A stretch of DNA of 46,664 bases from a virus: positions 1 to 46,664 of the IMG/VR virus record IMGVR_UViG_3300048597_000671, one strand, 5' to 3'. Position numbers and translations under genes: made by a program. The notes under the pieces were generated by a model that saw nothing but the letters and a program-made list of their open reading frames with translations, made no database searches and was not told where the DNA came from. Positions 29,705-38,661 of this stretch are shown here, one piece after another. Every line of letters begins with the position of its first letter. The stretch's first letter is position 1.

Positions 29705-30063
29705 TGCGGATCGGGGCACAGGATATCGCCTTCAAGTTCGACTATGCGGCGCTGAAGGTGGCGAAAGCGGTCTGGGGCGACGCGGAGAACGTGACCGGCT
29801 TCGTGCACAGCGCCGCCGACCGGCTCGATGTCGATGCGTTGGCCAAGCTGGCGGAGATCGCCTCGACGCCCAAGCTGAGTGCGGAATCCATCTTCGCAAT
29901 CAGCCCGCCCGTCATGCCTCTCGCGCTGGCGCTCGCAACGGCGCTCCGCGTAGCCTTCATGGGACCTGGTCTCATAGTCGACGAAGAGGAGGGGACCGAG
30001 AAGACCTCGGGCCCTACGCCAGACCCCGAGACTGGATCGGGGCCGCCTTCGGCGCAGCCTTAG
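29704..30063 (+). CDS. Tail assembly chaperone, G part
   Basis: 119-aa helical protein (LKVAKAVWGDAENVTGFV, DVDALAKLAEIAS), the G-type chaperone that coats the tape measure during tail assembly. Its C-terminal ~25 residues are Pro/Gly/Ser rich because the frame there is really that of the upstream part of the frameshift window. A GGGCCCT slippery heptamer at 30009-30015 lets part of the ribosomes move to the -1 frame and make the longer GT fusion. Confidence 0.85.
   Translation: MRIGAQDIAFKFDYAALKVAKAVWGDAENVTGFVHSAADRLDVDALAKLAEIASTPKLSAESIFAISPPVMPLALALATALRVAFMGPGLIVDEEEGTEKTSGPTPDPETGSGPPSAQP
30009..30015 (+). promoter_or_regulatory. Programmed -1 frameshift site GGGCCCT
   Basis: Read as G GGC CCT in the G frame it fits X-XXY-YYZ. 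After a -1 slip the frame runs without a stop through RDWIGAAFGAAL and DFWRMTPWEVRQE to the stop at 30362, which is the usual T extension. The GT product would be 219 aa (104 + 115). Confidence 0.8.
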
Positions 30064-30095
30064 AGGCAGGCGTCCGCCAGGCTGACTTTTGGCGG

Positions 30096-30362
30096 ATGAC
30101 GCCATGGGAGGTCCGGCAGGAAGTCCGGGCTTACGGCCGGCGTCTAGCAAGCCAGCACAGGCTGCACCTCTCCGCCGCCTGGCACACTGAGGCCTTCGCC
30201 AGGACCAAGCAGTTGCCCGATCTGAACCGGGTCCTCGGCACGCCGCCGAAGCCTCAGACCAACCATGAAATGGCGTCGAACGTCATGGCCTGGGTCTCCG
30301 CAATGGAGGCCAAGGGCCAGGTCATTCACGTCAGCAGCGCGAACGAGGGAGGGCCCACCTGA
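30096..30362 (+). CDS. Tail assembly chaperone, T part (made as GT fusion)
   Basis: The frame at 30015-30362 encodes the T domain; 30096 is its first ATG but is unlikely to be the real start, since the preceding codons (GAAFGAALEAGVRQADFWR) are part of the conserved domain. It recruits the tape measure and tail tube subunits. No Shine-Dalgarno is seen before the ATG, as expected for a frameshift product. The stop overlaps the tape measure ATG. Confidence 0.8.
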   Translation: MTPWEVRQEVRAYGRRLASQHRLHLSAAWHTEAFARTKQLPDLNRVLGTPPKPQTNHEMASNVMAWVSAMEAKGQVIHVSSANEGGPT

Positions 30363-32437
30363 TGTCTCAGACCTTCGTCGCCGGCGCGGCCGAGATCCAG
30401 ATCCGGGCGAGCCTCGACAAACTCGAGGCTGACTTCGACAAGGCGAAAGCGAAATCGAGAAAGGCCGCAAACGACACAGCGAATGCCTGGGATGCCGGTC
30501 TCAGCAAGATCAACGGATCGATTTTGCGGGTCCGCAACCAGCTTCTTTCGTTCTTCGCGATCAAGTGGTTCGTCGGGGCGGTCAAGGATTCCCTCGATGC
30601 CGCCGCCGCCATCAAGGATGTGGCCAACCGCGCGGGCGTAACGACGAAATACCTGCAGGAGATGCGCTTCGTCGCGCTGAAGACCGGGTCCGACTTCGAC
30701 ACGATGGATTCCGCGCTGACGCGGCTGAACGTAAATCTCGGGAAATTCCGCAATGACGGATCCGGGTCTGCCGGGAAGGCGCTGCGGCAGCTGGGCCTCG
30801 AGGCTCAGTTCCTCCAGGGCGAATTCCACAATACAGACGCCGCGGCAGAGGCCATCTTCAAGGCTCTCCGGGGGGTGAAGTCCGACACGGACCGCGCTGC
30901 CTTGGCGGTTTCGCTTTTCGGGCGAGAGGCCGGCCCCAAGCTTGCCGAGCTGATGAAGACCGGAGAGGAATCGGTTGCAGGTCTTGTTGCCGAAGCCAAC
31001 AAGTTGGGCCTCGTTCTCACCGACGAGGTCATCGGCAAGTCAGACGAGGCCGCCGAAGCGCTCGACGTCCTATGGGAAACCCTGAAGACCGCAGGCATCA
31101 ACGCGCTCGCCTCCAATGCCGAGGCCATCCGCGACCTCGCAACCGCATTCGCCGAGGCTATGCCTGGCATCATCGCCTGGCTGAAAGAGGCTGCGCAGTG
31201 GTGGGGCATCATCGACCGGTCGCCCAGCGAAATGGTCACGCGGAACCTCGCCGCCACTGAGGAAAAGCTGAAGCAGCAGCAGGGCTACCGCGATGTGGCC
31301 GCCAAGCGTGGCTTGCCTTGGGGCGAGAACAGCCCCGGGCAGGTACAGCTGAGGCAGCTGGAGCAGGATGTCATCTTTCTGCGAAGCCAGCTCGCCTCTG
31401 AGCAAGGCAAGAACGCCACCGACAACGTTACCCGGCACGGCAAGAGTGTGGCTGACCAGTTCCGCTGGGCGGCGGACGTCCAGGGCAAGGGCGGGATTGT
31501 CAGCTATCAACGGCCGCCGGCGGCATCGCTGCCCGGCCAAGGCGCCGCGAACTTCGATCCCGAAGCAAAGGGTGCCGAAAAGCTTGCGGAGAAACTGGCG
31601 AAGGCAGCGGACGCCTTTCGTGACCTCGCCACCGCTCGCAAGGATTGGCGTGCGGATCCTGAGCTCAGGGGAGAGGCCAAGGCGTCGCTGGAAGGCGCGT
31701 CTGAGCGAAACACCGAACGCACCGTGGGCGCTGACCTCGCCAAGCTCGACGAGAACTTCCAGGCCGCCGCCGATCGCCGCGCTGCGATCAAGGACGACAT
31801 CAAGTACGCGCTGATGGAGGGATTCCGTTCCGGCGACTGGGGCTCCGCGTTCCAGACCATTCTGCAAGACCGCATCGCCGCGGCATGGGAGAAGGCGATA
31901 GATAAGATCGCTGACCTCCTCGCGGAACTGTTCGACAAGCTTTTCGAGAGCATCGATTTCGGGGACATCCTCGGCGGCGGCTCTGGCGGCGGATGGTTCT
32001 CTGACCTCATCGGCAGCGGGTCGAGCGGCTCCAGCAGCTGGCTCTCCAAGGCCGTCGGCATCGTCACCGGCAAGGGCAAGGCGGGCGGCGGCGGGGCGCG
32101 CAAGGGCGGATGGGATTGGGTCGGCGAGTACGGCAAGGAACTCGTCAACTGGGATCAGGACGCCAGCGTCTTCTCGCACGATAAGTCGATGGACATGATC
32201 GGCGACTACTCGCGCGGCCTGGCGCAGGACCTCTCCGGCGGAATCAGCGCCTCCGGCGTGCCCGGTGGAGGCCAATCCGGCTCAAGCCGCACCTTCGCGC
32301 CCACGATCAACGCGCCTGGCGCTGACGCCGCGGCACTGCAGCGCGTGGAAAACGAGCTGCGGCGGCTGGATGCCAGCATTGAGGGCCGCGCCGTGCGTGC
32401 GACCAAGCAGGCGCAGATGAATGGTCATTTCGACTGA
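30362..32437 (+). CDS. Tape measure protein
   Basis: 691-aa helical protein. N-terminal coiled region (RASLDKLEADFDKAKAKSRKA), a predicted hydrophobic/amphipathic part near 60-120, a long coiled central part, and a Gly/Ser-rich C-terminus (GGGSGGGWFSDL region, about 535-560). The rule of about 0.15 nm per residue suggests a tail near 100 nm. It follows the chaperone genes as always in siphophages. Confidence 0.92.
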   Translation: MSQTFVAGAAEIQIRASLDKLEADFDKAKAKSRKAANDTANAWDAGLSKINGSILRVRNQLLSFFAIKWFVGAVKDSLDAAAAIKDVANRAGVTTKYLQEMRFVALKTGSDFDTMDSALTRLNVNLGKFRNDGSGSAGKALRQLGLEAQFLQGEFHNTDAAAEAIFKALRGVKSDTDRAALAVSLFGREAGPKLAELMKTGEESVAGLVAEANKLGLVLTDEVIGKSDEAAEALDVLWETLKTAGINALASNAEAIRDLATAFAEAMPGIIAWLKEAAQWWGIIDRSPSEMVTRNLAATEEKLKQQQGYRDVAAKRGLPWGENSPGQVQLRQLEQDVIFLRSQLASEQGKNATDNVTRHGKSVADQFRWAADVQGKGGIVSYQRPPAASLPGQGAANFDPEAKGAEKLAEKLAKAADAFRDLATARKDWRADPELRGEAKASLEGASERNTERTVGADLAKLDENFQAAADRRAAIKDDIKYALMEGFRSGDWGSAFQTILQDRIAAAWEKAIDKIADLLAELFDKLFESIDFGDILGGGSGGGWFSDLIGSGSSGSSSWLSKAVGIVTGKGKAGGGGARKGGWDWVGEYGKELVNWDQDASVFSHDKSMDMIGDYSRGLAQDLSGGISASGVPGGGQSGSSRTFAPTINAPGADAAALQRVENELRRLDASIEGRAVRATKQAQMNGHFD

Positions 32438-33120
32438 TGGCATTCCCTCTCAGCATTCCTGCCGCTCACAAAATCGCGCAGATCAGCTTCGACATCGTCG
32501 GCGAATACTCACTCGATGTCGCGCGCTCCGGCCATTCGACGGCGGGGCGGCTTGCCCCCGCGTATTGGTATGCACGGGTCCAGACGACGAACATGGACGC
32601 GGCGCAGATCGGCGAGTGGCGAGGGTTTCTCGATAGTCTCGACGGCTCGATTTACCCGTTCTACCTGCACGACGTTTTTCGCAAGTACCCACTCGCTTAC
32701 GCAGATGCGGGGTTTGCTGGCTTGACGCGATACGGTGGGGGCGCATTCGACGGTACGACCGACTTTGGGACCGTGCTCGCCGGACGTGACGGGTTCACCG
32801 TTGGCGCCGTCACACACCTGCCGGTCGGCTTCGTCGTCTCTGTCGGCGACTATGTCGCGCTCAGCTGGATGGTCTCGGGCGCACCCCGCCGGTCTCTGCA
32901 CCGGGTGACGGAAGCGGCGGTGGGCGGCGTCGGTGGCACCGCTGCGCTGAAAGTGAAGCCGCGCCTCATCGCCCAAGTTCCAGGCAGCGGCGATGCTACC
33001 TTTCTCAAGCCGCCGGGCATCTTCCGCGTGACGCCTGGTACGCAGCCCGACTTCTCGGTCAATTTCGACCGCACCGGCCGCCTCAGCTTCGAGGCCATTC
33101 AGGTCCTGTACCGCACATGA
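32437..33120 (+). CDS. Distal tail/baseplate protein
   Basis: 227-aa beta-rich protein (start MAFPLSIPAAHKIAQISFDIVG) with repeated aromatic-rich strands (SIYPFYLHDVFRKYPLAY). It lies directly after the tape measure, the usual place for the distal tail protein. Family not pinned down by motif; the placement and composition support the call. Confidence 0.75.
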   Translation: MAFPLSIPAAHKIAQISFDIVGEYSLDVARSGHSTAGRLAPAYWYARVQTTNMDAAQIGEWRGFLDSLDGSIYPFYLHDVFRKYPLAYADAGFAGLTRYGGGAFDGTTDFGTVLAGRDGFTVGAVTHLPVGFVVSVGDYVALSWMVSGAPRRSLHRVTEAAVGGVGGTAALKVKPRLIAQVPGSGDATFLKPPGIFRVTPGTQPDFSVNFDRTGRLSFEAIQVLYRT

Positions 33121-33776
33121 AAACGCTCCTCACCGGCGAAGAGGCCCGCCTGCAAAGCGGCGCCTTCCAGGCATGCGACCTCGTCCTGGCCGAGCTTCCG
33201 AGCGGCAATTACGGCTTCTGGTTCGGCGGGCAAGGCAAGATCACCTATGGCGGGGTCGACTATCTGGGCTGTGGGCCGCTACTGAAGGAGATCGCGATCG
33301 AGACGACGGCCGATGGCACAGTCTCGCAATACAATCTCGAGCTGTCGGGCCTCGACCCCGAAATTCTCGCGACGGTCGAAGCCGAGGATTATCATCAGAA
33401 GCCGATATTGCGTCAGTCCGCCTATATCGACGAGGACGGTGTAACGATGCTGAACGTCCGCACGGTCGGCGTCGGGCGCATCGACTTCATCACGCGCAAC
33501 GATTACCCGAAGGCAAAGCTGGTGGTCACGGTCACCGGCGGTTCGCAGCTCGTGAAGGGCAGGGGCGGCCGGCGGCGCACGGATGCCGATCAGCGCCGCC
33601 TTGCTCATCCCGTCGTCGATCGCTTCTTCGAGCGGGTAAGCGGCGCCGGCCAGCAGACCCGCTACTGGGGAATGAAGAACCCGATCCGGCCGTCCGGTAC
33701 ACAGGGCATCGGCGGCGGCGGCGGCTCGTCTGGTAACACCGCCGGCCCGGGCGCCGTCCTCGGCACGGTGCGGTAG
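33117..33776 (+). CDS. Baseplate hub-like tail protein
   Basis: 219-aa protein: GNYGFWFGGQGKITYGGVDYLG and ETTADGTVSQYNLELSGLDP match the N-terminal part of hub/baseplate proteins of lambda-like and GTA-like tails (DUF2163 type). The C-terminus is a glycine-rich tail (GGGGGSSGN). It overlaps the distal tail gene by 4 bases (ATGA). Confidence 0.75.
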   Translation: MKTLLTGEEARLQSGAFQACDLVLAELPSGNYGFWFGGQGKITYGGVDYLGCGPLLKEIAIETTADGTVSQYNLELSGLDPEILATVEAEDYHQKPILRQSAYIDEDGVTMLNVRTVGVGRIDFITRNDYPKAKLVVTVTGGSQLVKGRGGRRRTDADQRRLAHPVVDRFFERVSGAGQQTRYWGMKNPIRPSGTQGIGGGGGSSGNTAGPGAVLGTVR

Positions 33777-33778
33777 CT

Positions 33779-34195
33779 ATGCGCAGAAGCAACTGGCCTG
33801 AAGCCCTGGCGGCGATCGTCAAGGAGCGGAGACGCATGCCCATGGTCTGGGGCGGTCGGGCTAATGACTGCCTGTCCTTCGCGGCCGATGTCGGCGTCGC
33901 CATGGGCTGCAAGGATCTGCTGGAGGGGCATCGCGAATACACCTCAGCTCCGGATGCGTTGCGGCGGCTGCGGGACAACGGATTTGAGGACCTCGCAGCA
34001 TTCTGCGCCTCCCGGCTGCCGGAGATCGATGTCGTTCACGCTCAGCGAGGCGACATCGTGCTGCTCGCCGTCGACACACCGTTCCGGTACGCCGCGTCGA
34101 TCGTCATTGCCGGCGGTCTTGTCATAGGCCCCGATACAAACGGTCTCATGGCCCTGCCGCAGAGCATGGGCATGAAAGCGTTCTGGGTCGGATGA
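33779..34195 (+). CDS. NlpC/P60-like tail peptidase (DUF6950 type)
   Basis: 138-aa papain-like protein. Cys30 in RANDCLSFAADVG is the likely nucleophile, with His69-equivalents after the HAQRGDIVLL segment. Proteins of this kind sit at siphophage tail tips and cut peptidoglycan during DNA entry, like lambda K. It lies between hub and tail tip genes, where K sits. Catalytic His was not assigned with certainty. Confidence 0.8.
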   Translation: MRRSNWPEALAAIVKERRRMPMVWGGRANDCLSFAADVGVAMGCKDLLEGHREYTSAPDALRRLRDNGFEDLAAFCASRLPEIDVVHAQRGDIVLLAVDTPFRYAASIVIAGGLVIGPDTNGLMALPQSMGMKAFWVG

Positions 34196-36540
34196 TGCCC
34201 GCCCTGGTGTTCTGCCTCCGCCTCGTCATTTTCGGCGCGGCGATAAGCGGCTGCGCGCATTCTGAGATCATCAGCCTCACCCTGGCGACGCTCACCTGGG
34301 CAGCTGTGGGCGAGTTCGTATTGAACACGCTGATCGCCACGGCATTGAATATGGCCGTATCGGCGTTGACGAAGCCGAAGAAGACCGAAGCTCGCGGCTC
34401 GCAGATAGATTTCTCCATTGATCCTGCCGCCCCGCGCGTCGCCGTGTTCGGTACGACCCGGGTGAAGGGCTCGCTCGCCGACGCCTGGTGCGCGGGCGAT
34501 TCGAATAAATGGGACGTCGAGGTGATCGCCCTCGCCGAGGGTCGGTGCAGCGCGCTCCTCGGTTTCTGGGAGGGCAACCTCTACTTCCCCTTCGAGGGCA
34601 ACGGGCCGCAGTCCTACTACACGCGCGGTGGCGTTCCGCACATGTGGGTCTATTTCAACGACGGCGCCGACGATCAGGCGGCAATCACCGGCCATGATGC
34701 GCTTACGGGGATTTGGACCACCGATCATCGCGGCATTGGCGTCGCCCATGTCGTGGTGATCAAGCTCTACAACGAGAAGGTTTGGACGGCCGGGCCGCCG
34801 TCCTGGGCCTGGCACCTGCAGGGACTGCTCAACTACGTCCTGAGCGGCGACAGCACCGAGGGCGGCTCGGGTGCCGTGCGGTGGAACGACAAGAGCACTT
34901 ATTTCTACACCGACAGTGCGCTCGACCACGCCTACCACTATGCCCGCGGCGTCTGGGTCAACGGCCAGCGACTGATCGGACCCGGACTCATACCACGCGA
35001 CCTGCCTTCGGCCCGCTGGCTCCCCGAAATGGCGGCCTGCGTCGAGGTCGTCGACCTCAAGGCCGGCGGCGGAGTCGAGGGCGTCGGCTGGGAATACCGC
35101 TACCGCACCTGCGCGGTGATCGCGTCAGATGACGACTGGGCGGAGATCCTCGACGAATTTGCCCGCTCCGTCGCCGGCAAGCGCATTGATCTCGGCGGCC
35201 AGCAGGTGATCCTAGCCGGCGTCGCGCGGACACCGGTGTTCGACCTGACCGAAGACGATCTGGACGCCCGGGCGGACTTCTCCGTCCAAGCGAAAAAGTC
35301 GGCGCGCGAGCTCTACAATGCGGTGTCCGGCACCTTCACCGACAAGATCCTCGGTTACATCACCGGCGACTATCCCGCGTTGTCGAGTTCTGAGGCGGAA
35401 GAGGAGGACGGCGACCCCAAGGAATTGACGCTGAACCTGCCGTTCGTGTTCAGCCACACCCAGGCGCAGCGCATCCGGAAGATCGCCTTGTTCAGCGCTC
35501 GTCGTCAGGCCCGTGCCAGTTTCACCGGCATGAACTGGACCTGCCACTACGAGAGCGGGGACGTCGGCTATTTCAGCAGCGATCGCGAGGGTTGGACCGA
35601 TTACATCCTTTCGGTAGAGCGCTCGGCCGTCGGCCCGACGCGCAAAAACCTGATGCAGCTGGAGCTGACGAGCCCTGACGACTTTGCATGGGACGAGACC
35701 GTCGACGAGACCGATCCGATGGCGGTGGCGCCGGATGCAACGCTTCCGCCCGGCGACGCCGAGCTCGTGGGCTTCACCCTAACTTCCGTCCAGGTCGTTG
35801 GCGATGATGGGGTCGAGATCCCTGGGCTGCTGTTTGAGTGGGCGCCGCCCACGGATCCTTCGATCGATAATGTCCGGTGCGAATTCCGCAAACCGCTCGA
35901 CGCCGTGATCCTCGAGGCTATCTGCCCCGACCCTGCAACGGGAAAGCTATTGGTCACCGCGGGCGTGGTGATTGTCACGGAATACGAAGGGCGGATCACC
36001 CCGATCCCGAACCCACGGCGGGCTGCCAGCTCCTCCTCGTGGGAGACAGCAACCTCGGGGACATCGACCGTAGATGATGAGATCGGTGATCTCTACGACA
36101 CGACGGATGACCTGCAGGACCAGATCGACGGCGTCGTGGGCTCGACTTCGAACAAGGTCGGTAACGCGACGCTCGGCGCTTCGACGTCGATCAATACGGG
36201 AAGCTTCACGACGGTTCGCACGATCGATTCGACCAGCAGCCTTCCTGCCGGCGCTATCTCGTTCGGTTCGATCGTTGGAGACCTCGGCACCTCGCGCTCA
36301 GGCAGTTGGCAGATAACGGAAGACCTGCAGGCCGGCGGGAGCGAGGCGACACTGAGCGAGGGGGCGTGGTCTTCCTTCGAGGAAGTATCTGGCTCCGGCG
36401 TCTATCTCGTCGGCGACATCGCGACCTCGTACTTGGCACTTAGCCTCACCGGCAACACTCGCTACCGCCTGAAAATGAAGTCCGATATCGGGACCTTCAG
36501 CGTGCAGGCCGCACTGTTCGGCGACTTCGTTTCCGCCTGA
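34192..36540 (+). CDS. Tail tip/host specificity protein (J-like)
   Basis: 782-aa central tail tip protein. After a hydrophobic N-terminus (about 1-60, with a lipobox-like ISGC at residues 18-21) come the usual beta-rich hub domains: RVAVFGTTRVKGSLADAW near 85, FARSVAGKRIDLGGQQ near 325, then fibronectin-like strands and a Ser/Thr-rich C-terminus. The starts ATG 34192 and 34195 lie in an ATGA overlap. It determines receptor contact together with the fibre genes that follow. Confidence 0.85.
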   Translation: MMPALVFCLRLVIFGAAISGCAHSEIISLTLATLTWAAVGEFVLNTLIATALNMAVSALTKPKKTEARGSQIDFSIDPAAPRVAVFGTTRVKGSLADAWCAGDSNKWDVEVIALAEGRCSALLGFWEGNLYFPFEGNGPQSYYTRGGVPHMWVYFNDGADDQAAITGHDALTGIWTTDHRGIGVAHVVVIKLYNEKVWTAGPPSWAWHLQGLLNYVLSGDSTEGGSGAVRWNDKSTYFYTDSALDHAYHYARGVWVNGQRLIGPGLIPRDLPSARWLPEMAACVEVVDLKAGGGVEGVGWEYRYRTCAVIASDDDWAEILDEFARSVAGKRIDLGGQQVILAGVARTPVFDLTEDDLDARADFSVQAKKSARELYNAVSGTFTDKILGYITGDYPALSSSEAEEEDGDPKELTLNLPFVFSHTQAQRIRKIALFSARRQARASFTGMNWTCHYESGDVGYFSSDREGWTDYILSVERSAVGPTRKNLMQLELTSPDDFAWDETVDETDPMAVAPDATLPPGDAELVGFTLTSVQVVGDDGVEIPGLLFEWAPPTDPSIDNVRCEFRKPLDAVILEAICPDPATGKLLVTAGVVIVTEYEGRITPIPNPRRAASSSSWETATSGTSTVDDEIGDLYDTTDDLQDQIDGVVGSTSNKVGNATLGASTSINTGSFTTVRTIDSTSSLPAGAISFGSIVGDLGTSRSGSWQITEDLQAGGSEATLSEGAWSSFEEVSGSGVYLVGDIATSYLALSLTGNTRYRLKMKSDIGTFSVQAALFGDFVSA

Positions 36541-36559
36541 TCCTTAAGAGGACATCGAC

Positions 36560-37861
36560 ATGGATATTCCAAACCTGCGCATCAGCAATGCGCTCGGGTG
36601 GACCGATCTTGGCGCCTTGCTCGTCAATTTCGCCTACCCCGAGCGATCGTTCCGCAAGCTGCCGGGGAATAGCGATGCGGAGTCAGTCAGCGCGGCGAGC
36701 CTGTTGAGCATCTCGACAGCGCCCAAATATGTCCGCGGGCGTGACGGTCTGCTCACCCTCTCGGCAATCAATACCCTTCCCGTCTTGCACGACCGAACGG
36801 GCAACCCGTTGGGCGCTGTGATCGAGGGTGCCCGCACCAATCTTGCCACTAACAGCGACACGCTGTCGGACGCGACGATCTCGAACCTCACCCGCGTTGC
36901 CAGCGACCACATCGACCCCAAAGGCGAGCGGGTGATGTCGCGCTTCGTTCTGACGACGACGAATGGTTTTCACTGGATCCGCAAATCGGTTACCGCTTCC
37001 GCCTCCACGCCTTACGCGCTCTCAGTCTTCGTGCGCCGGGGCGAGGTTCGCTATTTTTCATTCACCATCGTCAGCGGTGAGTCGGCGATCGTGGATATGG
37101 AGACGGGCGCAATCGTCTCCACCGTGGGCTCAACGGCCTGGGCGGTCGAAGATGCCGGCGACGGCATGTACCGAGTGCACTGCTCTTTCACTACTGACGG
37201 TGCCGCCACTTCCGTGAACCTTGATATTTTTGCTCTGAACGACGCACTTGAAGGTAGCTATGCCGGCGCCGTGACGAAGGGCTTCTTCGCCGGTAATGTG
37301 CAGATCGAGGCGGGCTACCAGCCCTCATCCTACATCAAGACGGTCGGAAGTGCGGTCGCACGCGCCAGTGACAACGTAAAGATCCCGGCGGACATACTAT
37401 CACTCATCGGCATGGTGGGATTTGAGGGAACAATTGCGGCCGAGTGTTACCCAGTTCTCGGTGGTCCGGCAGCGGCGGCGCTGCGCCGGACAGCAGATGG
37501 GTTCACCTCGCACGTCGCCTTAATGACAGTGGGCGCGGCGAACCTGACGGCAACCGGTCGATCGTCCAGCTCTGACTATGGAGCGACGTACGACACCAGC
37601 ACGACTCCGGCGGCCTTTACCAAGGGGGCGCGGGCGGTGGTGGCTTATCGCTTCACGAATGGGAAGCGCGCGGTCACGGGCGTCAACGGAATCACCGCCG
37701 GCGCCGATCTCACCCCGAAAAGCTATCCGCCCGCTGCCGACATGAATTTCTTGCAGATCGGGGGCGCTGCGGACTTCCCCGACAGTCTCTGCATCGCTCG
37801 CGTTGCGGTCTTCAATCGTGGACTCTCGGACGCCAACCTTCAGGCGCTGTTCGGCGCGTAG
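36560..37861 (+). CDS. Carbohydrate-binding tail fibre protein
   Basis: 433-aa protein. The middle has the EGARTNLATNSDTLSD segment typical of phage carbohydrate-binding modules, then beta-sandwich strands (SASTPYALSVFVRRGEVRYFSF; FFAGNVQIEAGYQPSSYI), and a lectin-like C-terminal half ending in RGLSDANLQALF. AAGAGGACATCG gives a Shine-Dalgarno. Likely host recognition. Confidence 0.82.
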   Translation: MDIPNLRISNALGWTDLGALLVNFAYPERSFRKLPGNSDAESVSAASLLSISTAPKYVRGRDGLLTLSAINTLPVLHDRTGNPLGAVIEGARTNLATNSDTLSDATISNLTRVASDHIDPKGERVMSRFVLTTTNGFHWIRKSVTASASTPYALSVFVRRGEVRYFSFTIVSGESAIVDMETGAIVSTVGSTAWAVEDAGDGMYRVHCSFTTDGAATSVNLDIFALNDALEGSYAGAVTKGFFAGNVQIEAGYQPSSYIKTVGSAVARASDNVKIPADILSLIGMVGFEGTIAAECYPVLGGPAAAALRRTADGFTSHVALMTVGAANLTATGRSSSSDYGATYDTSTTPAAFTKGARAVVAYRFTNGKRAVTGVNGITAGADLTPKSYPPAADMNFLQIGGAADFPDSLCIARVAVFNRGLSDANLQALFGA

Positions 37862-37880
37862 CACAGGAGACTTATCAATT

Positions 37881-38228
37881 ATGGGATTTCTATACGCACT
37901 AACTGCGGCTGATGAGGGCGCCCTTGCCGCAGCGCTGGCAGCCTTCCCCGTCGAGCCGCAGATCGCGCCGATCACCTTCTACGATGGCGATGTGTCGCGT
38001 TCGGCTTCAGGTGTTGTCGCGTCTTCACCCATTGCCGGCGTCGCCGTTCTAGCTGGCTCGGCAGACGAACTCAGCCCTGCCGAGCTGTGGGCCGTACTGG
38101 ATGCCGGCGCGTCGCTCTACACCGGCATGAGTATCCCGCTGCAGGGATACGAAACGCGCGTGGTCGATTTGCCTGACCGCCCCATCGAGGAAGACGATGG
38201 CCCGCCTGATGAAGACCCGGCCCCCTGA
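37881..38228 (+). CDS. Small tail accessory protein
   Basis: 115-aa acidic protein (start MGFLYALTAADEGALAAALAAF), with an Asp/Glu/Pro-rich C-terminus. AGGAGA precedes the ATG by 9 bases. A terminator-like hairpin follows 12 bases after its stop. No family recognised; likely accessory to fibre assembly. Confidence 0.65.
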   Translation: MGFLYALTAADEGALAAALAAFPVEPQIAPITFYDGDVSRSASGVVASSPIAGVAVLAGSADELSPAELWAVLDAGASLYTGMSIPLQGYETRVVDLPDRPIEEDDGPPDEDPAP

Positions 38229-38240
38229 AGCCCAACACAG

Positions 38241-38263
38241 CCCGCCCCTCCGGCGGGTTTTTT
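38241..38263 (+). terminator. Terminator-like hairpin after the first fibre module
   Basis: CCCGCC-CCTCC-GGCGGG followed by TTTTTT. It lies between tail fibre modules in the late transcription direction. Confidence 0.82.
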
Positions 38264-38283
38264 ATTGAGAAATCGAGGCGCCG

Positions 38284-38661
38284 ATGTCGCTTAGTTCGCA
38301 GACCTTTGAGATCATCAAAGGCAATACCGAGGTGCTGTCTATCATCGCGCTCGAGTCCTTGGACCCGCGTGTTCTGAAAGACCTGACGGATGCAACCGTC
38401 GTCTTCCGGGCGACGTACGGCGCCTGGGCACTCCGGCTCAGCTCTGAAGACGCGATCACAATTGAGGCTGTCGAGGATGGTGACGACACCGTCCTCGCAC
38501 GCATTTCGATACCCCTCACGCCCGCCCAGACGCGCAGCGTGCCGGACGGCAAGTGCGCGAAATACGAAGTGGAAGTCCGTCAGGACGGCCAAGAGACGAC
38601 CGTCCTCATGGGCTACCTGCTCGCCCTGGGCGGTGTGAACGACGATGAGGGGGAAGCCTAA
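38284..38661 (+). CDS. Baseplate/fibre adaptor-like beta-sandwich protein
   Basis: 125-aa protein whose layout (LDPRVLKDLTDATVVFRATYG; ISIPLTPAQTRSVPDGKCAKYEVEVRQDG) is like small immunoglobulin-like BppU N-terminal domains that join fibres to the baseplate. It directly precedes the tailspike (TAAATG junction). Function inferred from fold and context. Confidence 0.7.
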   Translation: MSLSSQTFEIIKGNTEVLSIIALESLDPRVLKDLTDATVVFRATYGAWALRLSSEDAITIEAVEDGDDTVLARISIPLTPAQTRSVPDGKCAKYEVEVRQDGQETTVLMGYLLALGGVNDDEGEA

